This document shows positions 32,051 to 45,501 of a DNA stretch of 62,000 bases, piece after piece (position 1 is the first letter of the stretch; each line of letters opens with the position of its first letter). Made by a program: the position numbers and the translations under genes. The stretch is from Priapulus caudatus (taxonomy: Eukaryota > Priapulida > Priapulimorpha > Priapulimorphida > Priapulidae). The notes below the pieces were generated by a model that was not told the DNA's origin, ran no database searches, and saw nothing but the letters and a program-made list of their open reading frames with translations. The stretch covers positions 157,233 to 219,232 of the forward strand of contig NW_014577072.1 of assembly GCF_000485595.1 (NCBI RefSeq), given 5' to 3'.

Positions 32051-33340
32051 GAATAGTCGATTCCTCCCGCGCAGTCATCGCAGACGACGGCTTTACCTTG
32101 ATGGCTTCGACAATATTATTTGGCCAATCGGCTCTTGCATGGGCGCATGAAGGAGAAACAACACGAAATGTGCTCATTTGAAAGTTGCTTGCCATGCATC
32201 GTCACCGTGGTTTTTCTTGCACGCAATATATCGCCATTACGATACACGGCGGTTAATGTAGAGTGTAGCTGCGCACGCATAGCTAGCTAGTGCGTTTAAC
32301 TTGCGCTGCACTTGCTACTTTTAAGTAGACTATTGACGTTTTTTTTTCTTCATGGGGCATTATAGCTTCCAAACCTGCGCCAGCGACAGATTGTTGTTTT
32401 ACTATAGCGTCATCGATGTACACGAGTTAGAAAACTAAACCAGTGAAAGATCGTATACGCATGCGCGTATAATTGTTATCACGATTGAAGTTCATCGCTG
32501 CGAAAAGCCACCGTGACACAATGTTAATGTCAGTGTTATTGTCAAGCCGACACGAAAACAATTACGGACGTTTTATGGAGACATTGTGTGCAGCCAGCAG
32601 CCTGGAACAGACGCGTTTTATGTGTTCGCGTCGGGTCACGTAGTCCGTGATGCATTGCGCTCCTCGCACGTTTGCATGCATAATTTAGCCACGTGTCATC
32701 GCATATAGAGGACAAAGTGCACTAATAATTTAAAGCTTAATAGAAATAAGAACAAGCGACTTTCCAAGAGCAGAAATAGACATAATGCGCTCTCTTTTTT
32801 TTACATTAGGCGTTACTTTCTAATCTCCAATATGTTTCGGATGAATGGTTTGAACAAATGTGAACAATTCATGCAGGCATATACATGTTTTAGCTGCTAA
32901 AATAGGGCGGGGCCACATCGTGACGTTCGTATTTTGTACGCGATGTTTCTAATAAACTTGACTTGAAAACTAACATTTCTGTCGCCACCCTCACCTCATT
33001 TAAAACATTCTTGTTATCAGAACACAAACAATGAAAATATGACAAACCTAGTAACAGTAACAGCTGCGAATTTAAACACGATCGTAAACATAAATAGTTA
33101 CAACATTTTGCATTTTCAACTAAAAGTTCGAATAATGTGCTAGGGGTATTTAGCCTAGCAGGTAATTTAGCGCCATAGCTCGCTATAGTAATTTTAGTTG
33201 TTCTAACTTAATTACGTTACTCTTTTACAGATTCCACCCGCTGTCATTCTTTACCGTTTTCCTTTGCTCTTACTCTACAACGTATGTCAGGTCTCTAAGT
33301 CTCTACTCTCTCGTACTTTATCGCTTACACACAATATGCA
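32051..33340. other. Non-coding, nothing recognised
   Basis: High-complexity sequence grading into AT-rich sequence. No exon, RNA or repeat family identified. Confidence 0.5.
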
Positions 33341-33345
33341 ACAGT

Positions 33346-33389
33346 ACACACACACGCACGCACGCACGCACGCACAAACACACGCACAC

Positions 33390-33478
<89 letters not shown>

Positions 33479-33514
33479 ACAGAGCGCACAGCCACACGCA
33501 CGACACACACAGCG

Positions 33515-33551
<37 letters not shown>

Positions 33552-33625
33552 CATACATACATACACACACACGCGCGCACACGCGCGCGCGCACACGCAC
33601 GCACACACACGCAGGCACGTACACA
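33346..33625 (+). repeat. (CA)n/(CGCA)n compound microsatellite with TA core
   Basis: (CGCA)n, then a long (CA)n at about 33397-33477, then (CA)n(TA)n(CATA)n and CG/CA alternations. Confidence 0.95.
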
Positions 33626-36600
33626 CGCACACGTACACAGCGCCCATACGCACGCGCGTATAACTACATCGCACCGCATCGCATGCAAGCACAAACGCTC
33701 GTACATGCCCACGAGCACACAAATGAATACACACTCTTCCCCCTTCTTTCTTACTCTCTCTACATTACGCTTTCCTTCCACCCTCCATTGCTCTCACTGT
33801 CACGCACACTCTCTCCCTCTATCTCCCCTTCTCTCTCGCTCTGAATTTCACCCCTCCATTGCAGATATTGTTGTGATAAGGAAAACGCGAAGACATTTTC
33901 AAGCGCGCTGATTGATCTATCATCCGGCAATCGGTGCGCCTGTGACGAACTTTGCCGCGACGCGCAGTACGCATGCGCTTAGGTATATGTACGTTGCATC
34001 TCCGAAATTCAGTTCGCTGCAAGCGATGCACGTAGTAATGCGGTCCAAGGGAAAAGCCAGGAAATTCGAGCAGAGTAAGTCGTATTTTCATGCGTTTTTA
34101 GCATCTAAGTGTTCATTTGTGCTTCGCGAATAAGACTGTTTGTTCCATGGTCAACGTCTGTTACAGCTTTTGTCCATGAATAAAGTTAACCAGTTGAATT
34201 TGGTAGGAAACAAATCGTGCGATTCGATGCGTTTCGTTGCGTTGCCTTTCTTGTATTTACTGAACATACATGTTGTCAATTCGCGTACAAGTAGAGGTGC
34301 ACACGTATCACAACGACGTAGAAGTAACGACAGTGCTGTACGTAGAGCTTGCTAGGAAATCTCGGTTTCATACGCATCCAGTAGCTTCGATATAGGTTAT
34401 AAAGGTTCATGTGGCGGCTGTTGTTCACCGTGTCTACGCTAATCGTGTCGTTTATCGGCACTCCATTTTATCGCCAAAATTCACCTTTGCCAATAAATAA
34501 GTCGTTGGAATAAGCTGGTCCATTTAGTGTAATTTAATTACTTGTGGTTGTAACTTGGCTAAGTGATTAATTAATAGGAGTAATAGAATAGGTTGATGGT
34601 ATGACGTAATTCCCCTTTCTGTGTTGTTAGAGACTGCTCTATATAGTTAAAACTTGCAATAGTATTGTATCTTTCAATGACAGTGAGGGTAGCGAGGTAA
34701 CTGCATTCGTCGGTCTGTACGTGCTGTCGCAACACATGTATACACTCGCGCACGCACGTACGCACGTACGCATGTGCTGTATTTTATTCACCACACTCAC
34801 ATTTTGTGAAATTGTGAGTGGCGCGAGAGAAGTCCTATTTTGTATTTGATACAATTCGAGTCCCATAAATATTCGCTTCATTGCCTCTACGCTGTAGTAT
34901 TCTAAAGTGTGACGTGAATTACCATTGAATAATTTATGTATGAAACATAATTATGACATTTTCAAGCAGCAGTGCGAATACATGTCTGGGTCGCGACACG
35001 TTATAGCGTCAGCAGGGTGACATCTGTCACATATGGGCGCATCAGCACTGAGCATGGCCAACGACATGGATCGTAGCGTGCGATAATTACCTGGCGATAT
35101 TGAAATTGTCAATAGCATTGGCAATTTGTAACATTTGGGTGCATGCAGTGTGTTCAACTGCGAAGTCAGTCAAGCACCATTGTTCCTTTACACTTTTTTT
35201 TGCTTTTTGGTAGGCTATGACATTTTATGTGCAGAACAAACCGTGTAATAAATACAAAATTAAGTGAGTGGTGTATTATAACTGAGCTTATCTTTGCCAC
35301 ATGCATTTATAATAAATCAGCTTTACAGCCAATGAGCGCTACATGTGCGCATTACAAATCCATAGACACGAGTACATGTATATTTTATACGCACATGCAT
35401 TTGCATATATAGGCACGGTTTCTAAGGATCAACCAAACTGAGTTAGTGGGGGTAGCATGTAAAAATGCATAAATCTTACGCAGGATGAGTGTAACACATT
35501 CGTAAGGTATTGAATAATAATAACTAAAAACGAATGTAGTTATTACAAGGATAACAATAATTATCGTAATTAAATAAATAAACGGGTACTGCCATCCCAC
35601 TAATATTGATTTGAGAGCGAAATATATAGCAATTGCCTAGAAAACTGCTGAAAATGTATTGATTGCGTAACATTACATAACATTTATCCCTTTTCTTGTA
35701 ATATACACAGGACTTTGAAATAATACCGTTGATCATACTTGTTACAGAAATATAGGTGTCTGTGGTGGTCGTGGAAAAGGGTTGTAATTTGAGAGTAAAT
35801 TGGGTTTTATGGAATATAAACTGTTCATTATTTATCAAAATATAATAAAAGTACATGTCATAAAGAGATAAAGTAATAAAAAGGAAATTCCTAGCTGATG
35901 TCAGGTAGTGCCTGATGGCATGCCCTGAATTGGTTACTAGTTGTAATATTAGAATAGGATGTTGGGCTTTTCAGCCAATTTATTAGCCACACATGAGAAT
36001 CTGTTATAAAAAATATAGTTCATTTCATCAATGCAGATACAGAAATATAAACCATATACATAAGCTAGGGTACACCAAACACAAGCAGAAAGCTGAAAGT
36101 GCCAAAACAATGCAAAGTTTGAAAAAATCCGAAGTTGAAAGAATATTTTAGCGGGATCCTTTTATGTACGGAGAAACATTTCTTTTTCAGTAATTATCTA
36201 ACTTTGCATATAAATCCAAATATGGTAACCACTGAATTTTAATAAATATGATATTATGAAATATATCGTGAAGTTAATATACATGTAGTTTTATGGTAGG
36301 ATGTTGGCTGCTTAACATTCTTTTTAGAAAGTTGCCCAGGGTATATTGTGTATCAAGGCATGAAACATGTGTTTTTTAAATTCTGTAGTGAAAATTCAAG
36401 ATAGACGGTACATCGCTTGAGTTGTATATTGAAATGAAATGAATTGAGTTGTATATCGAGTTGTATTTCACGTGTAAAATCTGCTCATGCAATGACGTGG
36501 CCATGCAGACGTAGATGCAGATACACGTGACAATTTTTGGCAGAGTAACCCTGACCAGTTGCATTCAACAAAGGCTGTAGTTGGGCATATCCTGCTAACT

Positions 36601-37906
36601 ATAACTGTTTGTTTAAAAAGCGTTTTCCACCGAGTCGCTAAGCTAGGAGTAAAGTTCCGGTTTTCGTGGGTATTAGATGAAGAGGCAAGCCGTCTTCGGA
36701 AGCTGTCCTAGCTGACAGGTATCTTGGTAGCCAGGTGCAAGCAACTGCCAGCCAGCCGGCAACTGTCGACCGGCCATTTCTGTCCCACTTTTACATCTCC
36801 CTTTGTGAGGCGATATTCAATCCCCGTCGGGCGATATAGGCAAATCATGGCCCTATTTACAGTACAAAAGGGTTAAACAGTGGGAGCTTTCACGCTGTAT
36901 TACCACTGCCACACTTCGGCTGGGTTCTCCATTGATGTGATGTCATGACGGTAAAATTATACGTGGCGTTATCGCCTGCCGTTTGCTACTCTCTGAACAC
37001 GTGCGGATCTGCTCTGCTGTCTAGAAGCATTCACGAATCAAGGGTCAGTGAAATAATTTAAATGTGAAAGCTGATATTCCACGGCATCGCTCATGATTGG
37101 TCAGTGATTCTGAAGAAATCGGTAATTCAAAGCACCTGGCATTTGACTGGGGGTTTTTCTTTTGTGCGTTCTTTGATAAAAGCTTACTATTGTCAGACCA
37201 ACAAGGCCGTGAAACACCTGCATACGATATTTGACGCGCTGGAAAGTAGGGAAAGCACGATTTACAGAATACAGAGGTTTTACGGAATTTTTGGCAGAAC
37301 AGTAATAATACAAATTTTATTTAGATTAACATTAATAAGGTTAATTGGTGATAAGATTAGAAAATTATGTTACCATAAAGACACAGATATATTATTATGT
37401 AATATTCAAGCCTTGACTGATTACACATATTTTATTGCTATCGTGTATAGTAGTTCGGTCGGTACCAGTTTAAAATTAAAATTTGCATCACGATAATTAA
37501 TTGAGGCTAATTGAAGTCAATCAACAGGTTGATGTGAGACTATGGTTCACGCAGCCTGTTCGTGCTAAGCAGTAGCTTTGTAAGTGAGCGTACTTGTGAC
37601 TTATGCTTGTTAGCTCTTCCCAATTGTGGACGCCAGCTAGGACAAAGAGGCAGCTAATTGGTAGGTAAGCTGCAGGGATGCTGGTCTGAACACTTATTAT
37701 TAGGGTGGATAGAGTGACGTGACATGCGGCATTTATGAATGGGTAGTGCCCTGTCTGCAACCAGAAATAGATTCGGAGCAATGATTCGTTATATATTTCC
37801 AGTGACTAAACGCGGAACTCAATTATGGCACACTTCTGAATGACGTATACTCTCTTATCTGCGTATTCTCTTAAAATAAACTAATTAGTCCTTAACCCGT
37901 CACGGT
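33626..37906. other. Gene-free stretch
   Basis: Mostly AT-rich. 36640-36960 is of higher complexity, with CAGGTG and TGACAG motifs. A 130-codon frame at 37104-37496 matches nothing known and lacks support. Confidence 0.5.
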
Positions 37907-37907
37907 T

Positions 37908-37909
37908 TT

Positions 37910-37988
<79 letters not shown>

Positions 37989-37990
37989 TT
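37908..37990 (+). repeat. (GT)n(GTGC)n microsatellite
   Basis: About 17 GT units, then about 11 GTGC units. Confidence 0.95.
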
Positions 37991-38939
37991 GTGGCGGTGC
38001 GTGGCGTGCGTGTGCGCTGCGCAGTGGGCGTAACGGGTGCGTCGTCGTGAGCGCCTGAGTGTTGTTAAATTACTGCCTCGTGCGGGTTTTATCGCACCTA
38101 GGTAAACATGGCGATCAGTGGCTACCAGTGTAACTATTAAGCACATGTCCTTTAAGAAGTTCACGGCTGTTTAGGTCTCTATGCGAGTCTATTCTAATCG
38201 TCATCACACTAACACGGAATGAGGTTTTGCTTAAGAAGACCAATATCGAGCGCAGGCTTGTGCTTATTGACGCGTTAGTGCCTTGTTGGCCGAGTAGCCG
38301 GGGAGATGACCGCGCGCGATGACCAGGGTCAGCCGGGGCGCCGCCTGCCGCGTGGAAGCCGGCCTCATTCTCCTACGGCTTCATCGAATCACATGTCCCC
38401 CAATGATTAGACTGTACACAACTTTTTCTCCGCTCGCTAATGAGGCGCATATTTTCAAAACAACCATTAGGGTATCTGTTGTAAATGTTTACTTTCTTCT
38501 GCTGTAGTGGAGACCAGGCAGGCATTCACTCTATACTGTCGCTGGGTTAAATTACGGCGCCGGCCAAGGGAAAACAGCCAGGGCGGCTCTGGCGTGGACG
38601 CCCGGTAAAACACTCGGTTCTGATTGGGATGCTTTCATGATATTTGAGCGTCCGCTTCCTTTCGTATCATCCTCATCTTAGACCGCACCAGTCTGCAGTC
38701 GTTCGTTAGCGTCAACGCGCCGTGCTGCGTAGGCGCACATGCATGCATGCAACACCGCACGTGATAGCGGCCGTATAGGCAGTTGACTGAGCTGCATGAG
38801 TGCATGGACAGACAACGCTTATGTGTGCAACCGAATGTGTTTGCTCATGGATTTTCTTGATATCGCATTGAATTAGAGCAGAGACACGCGAGACAGGTAA
38901 TGTATGATGGCAGCTACTAGGTAATTGGTAGAAATAAGT

Positions 38940-38942
<3 letters not shown>
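37991..38942. other. Non-coding, nothing recognised
   Basis: Mixed composition with some GC-rich stretches near 38290-38620. No exon-like block recognised. Confidence 0.5.

Positions 38943-38943
<1 letters not shown>

Positions 38944-38993
<50 letters not shown>
38944..38993 (+). repeat. (TA)n microsatellite
   Basis: About 25 TA units. Confidence 0.95.
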
Positions 38994-38996
<3 letters not shown>

Positions 38997-39733
38997 TAGA
39001 TTTTGTCGTACTGGCATGCTGATGCATTGATTACGTTATTCTACATTAATAACATGTCGATGTATTAATGTACATCAAGCTCCAAAACATGCGCATATGC
39101 GTTTAACAGCTGAGGTTTATAAGAATGCAGCAGAATACTCACTAGTGTCATGTTTAAGATAAGATGCCCTTCAAGATTGCACGCTTTTTGCGTGCGTGTT
39201 TGAATCTGACATCTGGGAGGACCCAAATATTCCATGAGAAAAAAAACTGCGTAGCAATTGCCCAACTGAAGGAAAGTCAACATTTAGTGTCTTACGAAAA
39301 TAAGCAGTGGTTAATTCACAATGTTTTCCTTTCATGTGTAAACAGCTCATCAGGGAATTTGAGTAAATTTAACATCTACCCATATCATCAACAGTCCTGC
39401 TTTTGTTTGAATTCCAGTCTATAATCGCGTGTTGCAATTTTTTTCGGGGGACAGTAAATTCCACAGCTGACATGCTAAAACTCTGTAACGAAGATAGCTT
39501 CGAGTATGTACGGGCAATTTTATTGAGACCATCTCTATATTAGAAAACACGTGTAATACATGTTAATGCGCAGCGAGCTTCTTTATGCATGTGTATCAAT
39601 CTGGTATGATTTATATTATTTTTTAATTGTCAATTTTTTAATAAATTATTTTTTATTGTAGATTATTTATGGTAGTGTTGTTAATATTGGAACTAATCCC
39701 AATTAAGAAACCTACAATAAAAAATAATTTATA
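38994..39733. other. AT-rich non-coding spacer
   Basis: Includes an imperfect inverted repeat of ATTTTTTATTGTAG / CTACAATAAAAAATAA at about 39648-39728. No coding signal. Confidence 0.5.
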
Positions 39734-39792
39734 TATATATATATCAGGAGTAGATAAAGGGAATCCCTTTATCTACTCCTGATATATATATA
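39734..39792. mobile_element. CARGAG hairpin element in a (TA)n site
   Basis: Perfect 29-bp arms around one A (39763). The element-specific core is CAGGAGTAGATAAAGGGA and its reverse complement; the outer bases are (TA)n, so the target duplication cannot be measured. Confidence 0.8.
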
Positions 39793-39828
39793 CATATATA
39801 CATCAATAGTTGAAAACTATAGGTTAAA

Positions 39829-40322
39829 GCTACACTATGCGCATCTACACGCTAATTTCTCCAGTACTAGACTAGCAAATACTAGTCTTCGTGGCATGCA
39901 GAATCATCCAACTTTATGACAAAATAAACTCTAGTTCTTCCCATTTCACTGCGCGTTGTTTTATAAAAGGCATTTGAAAATACCTCTAATGTTGTTCAAA
40001 TTCTCCGATGTTGTTGACAGTTTCGCGTTGCTCTCCCAAGCAACCGTGCAGCGGTGCTGCGGTACAGCGGTACGGGTGTGGCAAAGATAAAAACATGTGA
40101 CGTCACCTAACCGCTTCGAGGCTAAATTGTTTGGCAAACAAGTCGGCGTTGGCGCCAGATTACCAGATTTCGCACCTCTTTCTTGTGGGTTTTAAGCAAA
40201 CGCGCAGTGAAACGGGAGGAACTAGAGTTTATTTTGCCATAAGGTAGTGTGATTATGCATGACACGAAGTATTTGCTAGTCTAGTACTGGAGAAATTAGC
40301 GTTTGAATGCGCATTGTGCGGC
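39829..40322. mobile_element. ~494-bp foldback/MITE with ~120-bp terminal inverted repeats
   Basis: 39829-39955 matches the reverse complement of 40201-40322 with few differences (shared GCTAATTTCTCCAGTACTAG and AAAATAAACTCTAGTTC). TTAAA abuts each end (39824-39828 and 40324-40328, the latter with one extra T). No coding capacity. Confidence 0.85.
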
Positions 40323-40328
40323 TTTAAA

Positions 40329-43300
40329 TACATGTTTACATTAACTAAAGGCTTCATTGTTATGTGTGATTACCTGATTCTACTCCGAGATGTTGGATGC
40401 CCAATGTGTCTGCTCGTGGGCGGCTGTGACGTAAACATTGGCAGGTAATTATTGTTCTACTTAACGAGAGATGTTTTCGAAAAATTAGCACCAGTTAATC
40501 TCCTATCTACATATATGTATTTCCTTGCAAGTGTAAACATTTGTGAAATAGTATACGGCTCAATTCAACACGGTCACGATCAATTTCCAGATTTTGCGTG
40601 TCATCAGAAAACCTGGTCCTCTTTTATTTTGTTACTGTTTTCGATGACACCGTGTCGGCAGGGAGCTGTTGTGGAAGCTAAGCAGAACCTGCTGGTCTCA
40701 CGCGATACGCATCTCACCAGATGAGATTCCAGTAGCATTTACTAACCTTCCTCCTTATCGGATCGAGAAGGAAACGCCGTTATAAGAAAACATAAATTTT
40801 TCAGTTAATTGCGTGCCAAGAGAAATTTATTCTCCTGACAGAGAGTCCCTTTTCTGAGCTGTTAATTTTTGTTGTATATATAAGCACCTATTTATAGAAG
40901 ATTCGACTGTCTCGCTTTGTATCTTTCTCTCTTTCTTCTGTGTAAGAGGTGTGCACGTCTTAAGGAGTCTCTGGGGGCACCTGGAAGGGACGTGTCTGGC
41001 GCACAGATACGAACATACGGGCACCTTTGCTTTTTTAAGGCGTTTCTGGCGCCACAGGTCAGACTCTGGCAATTTATCTTGTTTTCTTGATCCTGTGCCT
41101 CAGTGTTGGGTAAACAGTGTGCAAACACAAAGCAGGCTAGGGTTGAGGCTAATGAGCTAGCCTGTCTGACATGTGATTTGACTTGGATGAGCATGTAGGT
41201 CTGTGCACACATATTAGTTTCAGATGGCGATCAATGTCAAAACTCTGCCCACCAAATCCTGCCTCCTCCCATCTCTCTGGTATGAATACATGCTTGCTGG
41301 AGGAGGATTGCTATATACGCAGCTGCAATGATAGTGTACGTCTAGGATAGATTTGATACGTATAACATAGCTAGCAAAAAAATATCTCAAGTCCAGGATA
41401 AACGTGTAAGTTGCACTCCCACGTCGATGTCAAAATGAGAAATTAAAGAGAAATTTGATAATTATTATTATGTTTCTCTTATACAAATGCTTCTGGTATT
41501 TTCTGTAATGGTATATACAATTAAGTTCCTTTTATAGCCTTATATATTTACCAGTTAGAAAACGTAGTACTGAAAATATATGCTCTTCATAATATTATAA
41601 TTTTGTTGTTGTTGTAATAATATGCGTTATTAAAATACCGAATAATATTTTATGTATAGCTGTGTACTCTACGGGTGGTCCTCAATATGCTGTTAATATC
41701 AGGCCGCTTTTGATATGTGATATTTGTCAATTACTTCGCGGCTGTATGAACTAATAAATTGACTTGTTGGGATATAATTTAATTAAGTAAGAGTGATTAC
41801 AGAGTACGCTTCGTTTACCCGCTATAGGAGCCTCTGCTTTCTGGAAAGGCAAACCAAACATAATACTTCCTCATCGTATGCATTTGACACGAAAATACGC
41901 TGATTACATTTTCTGATTGCACTTCTCTTACCGCATCAAGTAAAATGGTTATTTGGAGTAGTTACTCGATCATACAGCGCTTATATGCTTACACTGACCC
42001 CACGAAGAACGCAAACGTGCTTGGAAGACGGATAATGAGAAACAGCGATACCGTGGTGTTGCCGTAGTGAGAGCAGAGTTCACTGATTACAAAACATCTG
42101 TCACTGCAAGACAGTGCGCAAAAATACATTTCTGCCATTCAGTTTAGACACGCAAACATAAACGAACTCTTCCACAAATATTTCCTGAAAAAACATCCCG
42201 CATCTCCGCAGGACCCTTCCGGAAAACACAGCCTAAATAATCACAGAGTTTCGTCGCCCCATCCCAGTGTAAACTATCACGCTAATATAGTTCCCAATTT
42301 CGCCTGCTGTGGTGATCCGTGTCGCATCCTGGCTGGCTGTGGGATATTTCGGGATAGTCCGGGGCAATCTAGCAAAACAAATCTGAGAATCGGTGTATAA
42401 ACAAAATTTTTACCAGGAGATATTTGGCAGGATAATTAGTGGTTGTGCTTGTTGGCGTGGAGACAGCTGGTGGGCCGAGGAGTTGGCTGAGATGGCTTCT
42501 TGTAAGCCGGGCTTTGGTGTGGGTGCGGAGCACGGGAAGATATCATACTTGGGTTGTTAGTCACAGTGTCGTAATTGGGCGCATTTAACACAAAGAGGAA
42601 GCTGCGAAGCTGCGACTCCAAACAGGCTACAGTCCACCCGAGTGCCGAGTGCACTTGCATTCACCCTGCTCATGCTGTAGATGTAACTGGCACAGTACGT
42701 AATCACAAGTAGCCTTGTGTTTTCTACAAGCAAAGGTTACTCTCCCGTGATCGTGTCTGTACTAGTTGGCCGGGCTTGGCTGATAGCCATCTGGCTAGCG
42801 CTCTGCAGTCGGCGTTCCATTGGTTTCCGGTGACCTGCACTTAAAGTTGTTTAATAGCATAGTGCATGATCCACCGATCATGAAACCCTAAGCGCAGCGA
42901 CCCGTGAGAGCTATCTGCTCATCAGCCGCACTGCATTCAGCTGGCTCGTAATGCAGGCACTTAAGTTGTTAGTAAAACATGCCATCAACGTCTTATCTGC
43001 CTTGTTAGCAAGTGTAGCTGAGCCGAGCGAACAGATTGCGTTTCCACTGCGAGGACTTATGGGGATCACATGGTAAACTGCACGAGTGGATTGGGCATCT
43101 CCGAGTGAACGTATCCTATCACTGGTTTGCAGTCTCCTCGGCACCAGCGATCTATGTAGTAGTAGTACTGTTCTGGCTAATATTGAAGCAGAATAGAAAT
43201 AAGAACGACGTGACAAAAATAGCGTGACAAAAATAGTGGTCCAAACCTTAGGTTTTTGAGTATAAATTATGTGTCAATTGCTGTTTTATTGATTGCTTAA

Positions 43301-44823
43301 AACTGCTGCTTGAAATATTGTGTATGTAAAAATGAAAATTGAGAGATCCTTTAAACCCAATCACTCTGATTAAAGGGAATAATAACTTGTGTATATTTTT
43401 TTGCGTGAATATTTAGCAAGAGCTTTGTTTAATGCTAATCATATATACGATTTCGAATAGCTAAGCGGTTGCATTTAAAAAATAGCATTTTAGTTATATA
43501 TTGCGAATAACACTTTACGTCAAGGTATTCCGCTGAATTTTCCTGACATTTATTTTTGCGTTGACAAACCGATTCAGTCGAAATATTTGTCGAGGTAACC
43601 TATTTAGAATGTCTGACGACCAAAACGGAGAAAAATGATGCATGGCATTTCCATAACAATGCGTGCCCGCTCATAATTCCAAACAGCAAGCAATTCAGAA
43701 TCCCACACGGTATATATCATTCTAATACATTCCGTCATGCCATTGCAAGTCAGGCCGTGCGATTCATACGGCGTCATCTAAAGCACATTGTCCATGCTGT
43801 AAGCATAAGTACCCGATCGCCAGTACGCTTCAGATGTAAATTCTCGGGGACTGTGCGATGCGTGGACAATATGGCCACATGCAGGTGTTCGACGAGAGTG
43901 GCTTTTGTGATTTTCGCACGTTGGTCGGGCCACCATGACGCTCTGCTCACGGTCGATCCTTTTCTTCCCGCCACGGCCGCCCCCGCGTTGACGAAGAGCC
44001 GTTGTGAGATTTGAGCCGTTTAAAAATAACACGAGAATTTCGTCTGCTTTAACCTCTTTGGCTGTAAATTCGATTTGCTCGTTTGCTTTCTTCTGTTTGT
44101 TTTCGCGTGACGATGATGAATATTTATGTTCTAGACGTCATGAACTTAACGCGTACCGGCGTGCCAAAGTACATTTGACTATATAGTTTGATGGGCGCGT
44201 CTCGCATATTGTATTCGCACACATCTGCAAACAACGCATGCCCACAATTTAGAAGAGCCAATAAACATGAGCGTGCCTGATGGAAGAACGGAGATCAATG
44301 CAACGCTCGGGACTGAGTGACTTGCTATCTACAAGAGTATCAACTGGTATTACATGTTGGAGAGTGGCTATATTTACTCAGCAGAGCTTGGGCCTGTAGT
44401 CAGATGCGTGTTTAATCTGTTGAGCCACCCTCGGCGACCATCAGCTGCTGTTTGACTTAGATAAAGAGAATCTGCTACCGTTGCAAACATCTGCCAGCAA
44501 ATGTACCCGCAAATCAGATTGGCCAACCGCAGGTTCCTCTTGGAGAATAAATGGGAATAGTAGGTGATAATTCACATCGTTTGTGCAAAAAAAAACCGTT
44601 GAGAGATTCTATTTAAAACGTTGTTTATCCATATATTCAATCAAAAACGTTACGTTGCCTCTCAGCCGTTTGCGTTAGGTCTGTAGGTGGCGCTGTAGGT
44701 TATTGTTATAATGTTACATTAACATGCATTACATCATGACGATATTCAGTTATAGTTAAAAAAGAGAATAATCCGAAATTTAGTTTTACACAAGCGCTTT
44801 CATCTTTGTAGAATCTTCTGGTC
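40329..44823. other. Gene-free stretch
   Basis: AT-rich to mixed. No exons, RNAs or clear repeats found apart from a direct GTGACAAAAATAG duplication near 43210-43236. Confidence 0.5.
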
Positions 44824-44842
44824 ATATATATATATATATATA
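44824..44842 (+). repeat. (TA)n microsatellite
   Basis: About nine TA units. Confidence 0.85.
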
Positions 44843-45455
44843 CCTTCACCGTTGAGGTACTACTACTTAACATGTTTCCCCCAACTAGTACCTCCCTGAT
44901 AATAATACAGCCTAACAAATCGGGCCAATATGGTCAGACACTTGTACACAATAGCTAGTCCATCTTTGGTCCTGTACAGCTGCCGGTTGACTACACATAT
45001 GTGCGCCATGTTCGCGTTACTAACGAACCTCTGCGTCTCTATAGCCGGCTAAAAGGATTGACCACAGATGAACTTTGGTGAATTCGTTCTATTATTCGCA
45101 GAGAACGTGAGCGGAATCGGGCCGCCATTGACGATGTGCAGCACACCGCGCGCGCGCCCAATGCCCCTCGGGACAGATTTAACGCCGCGATTGTTTGATG
45201 CGGCGCTACATTTTAAATGTGATTGTGTGCTGATTTCCTCTCCGGCTCGCGCTGTCGCTGCGTCGCCGAACAATGCTGAAACTCTATGCTGCGCAGAGGC
45301 TGAGTCTTGAACCTTGTAAGTCGCGGCGACGTTCCCACGCCGGCATGCCATCTATTGCTCGGCAGTGGCAGAGATTGAATGCGACTCTCGGAAAAAATCG
45401 ACTAAACCAGTCGGTTTTTCCATCCCGCGTCTGTTTCTACGCGATAGTCTATACG

Positions 45456-45501
<46 letters not shown>

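Noticed and set aside
33264-33911. 215-codon frame on the plus strand
   Set aside because: Two thirds is His-Thr repeat from the CA array and the ends show no family match.
37104-37496. 130-codon plus-strand frame
   Set aside because: No recognised domain, AT-driven composition, no neighbouring exons.
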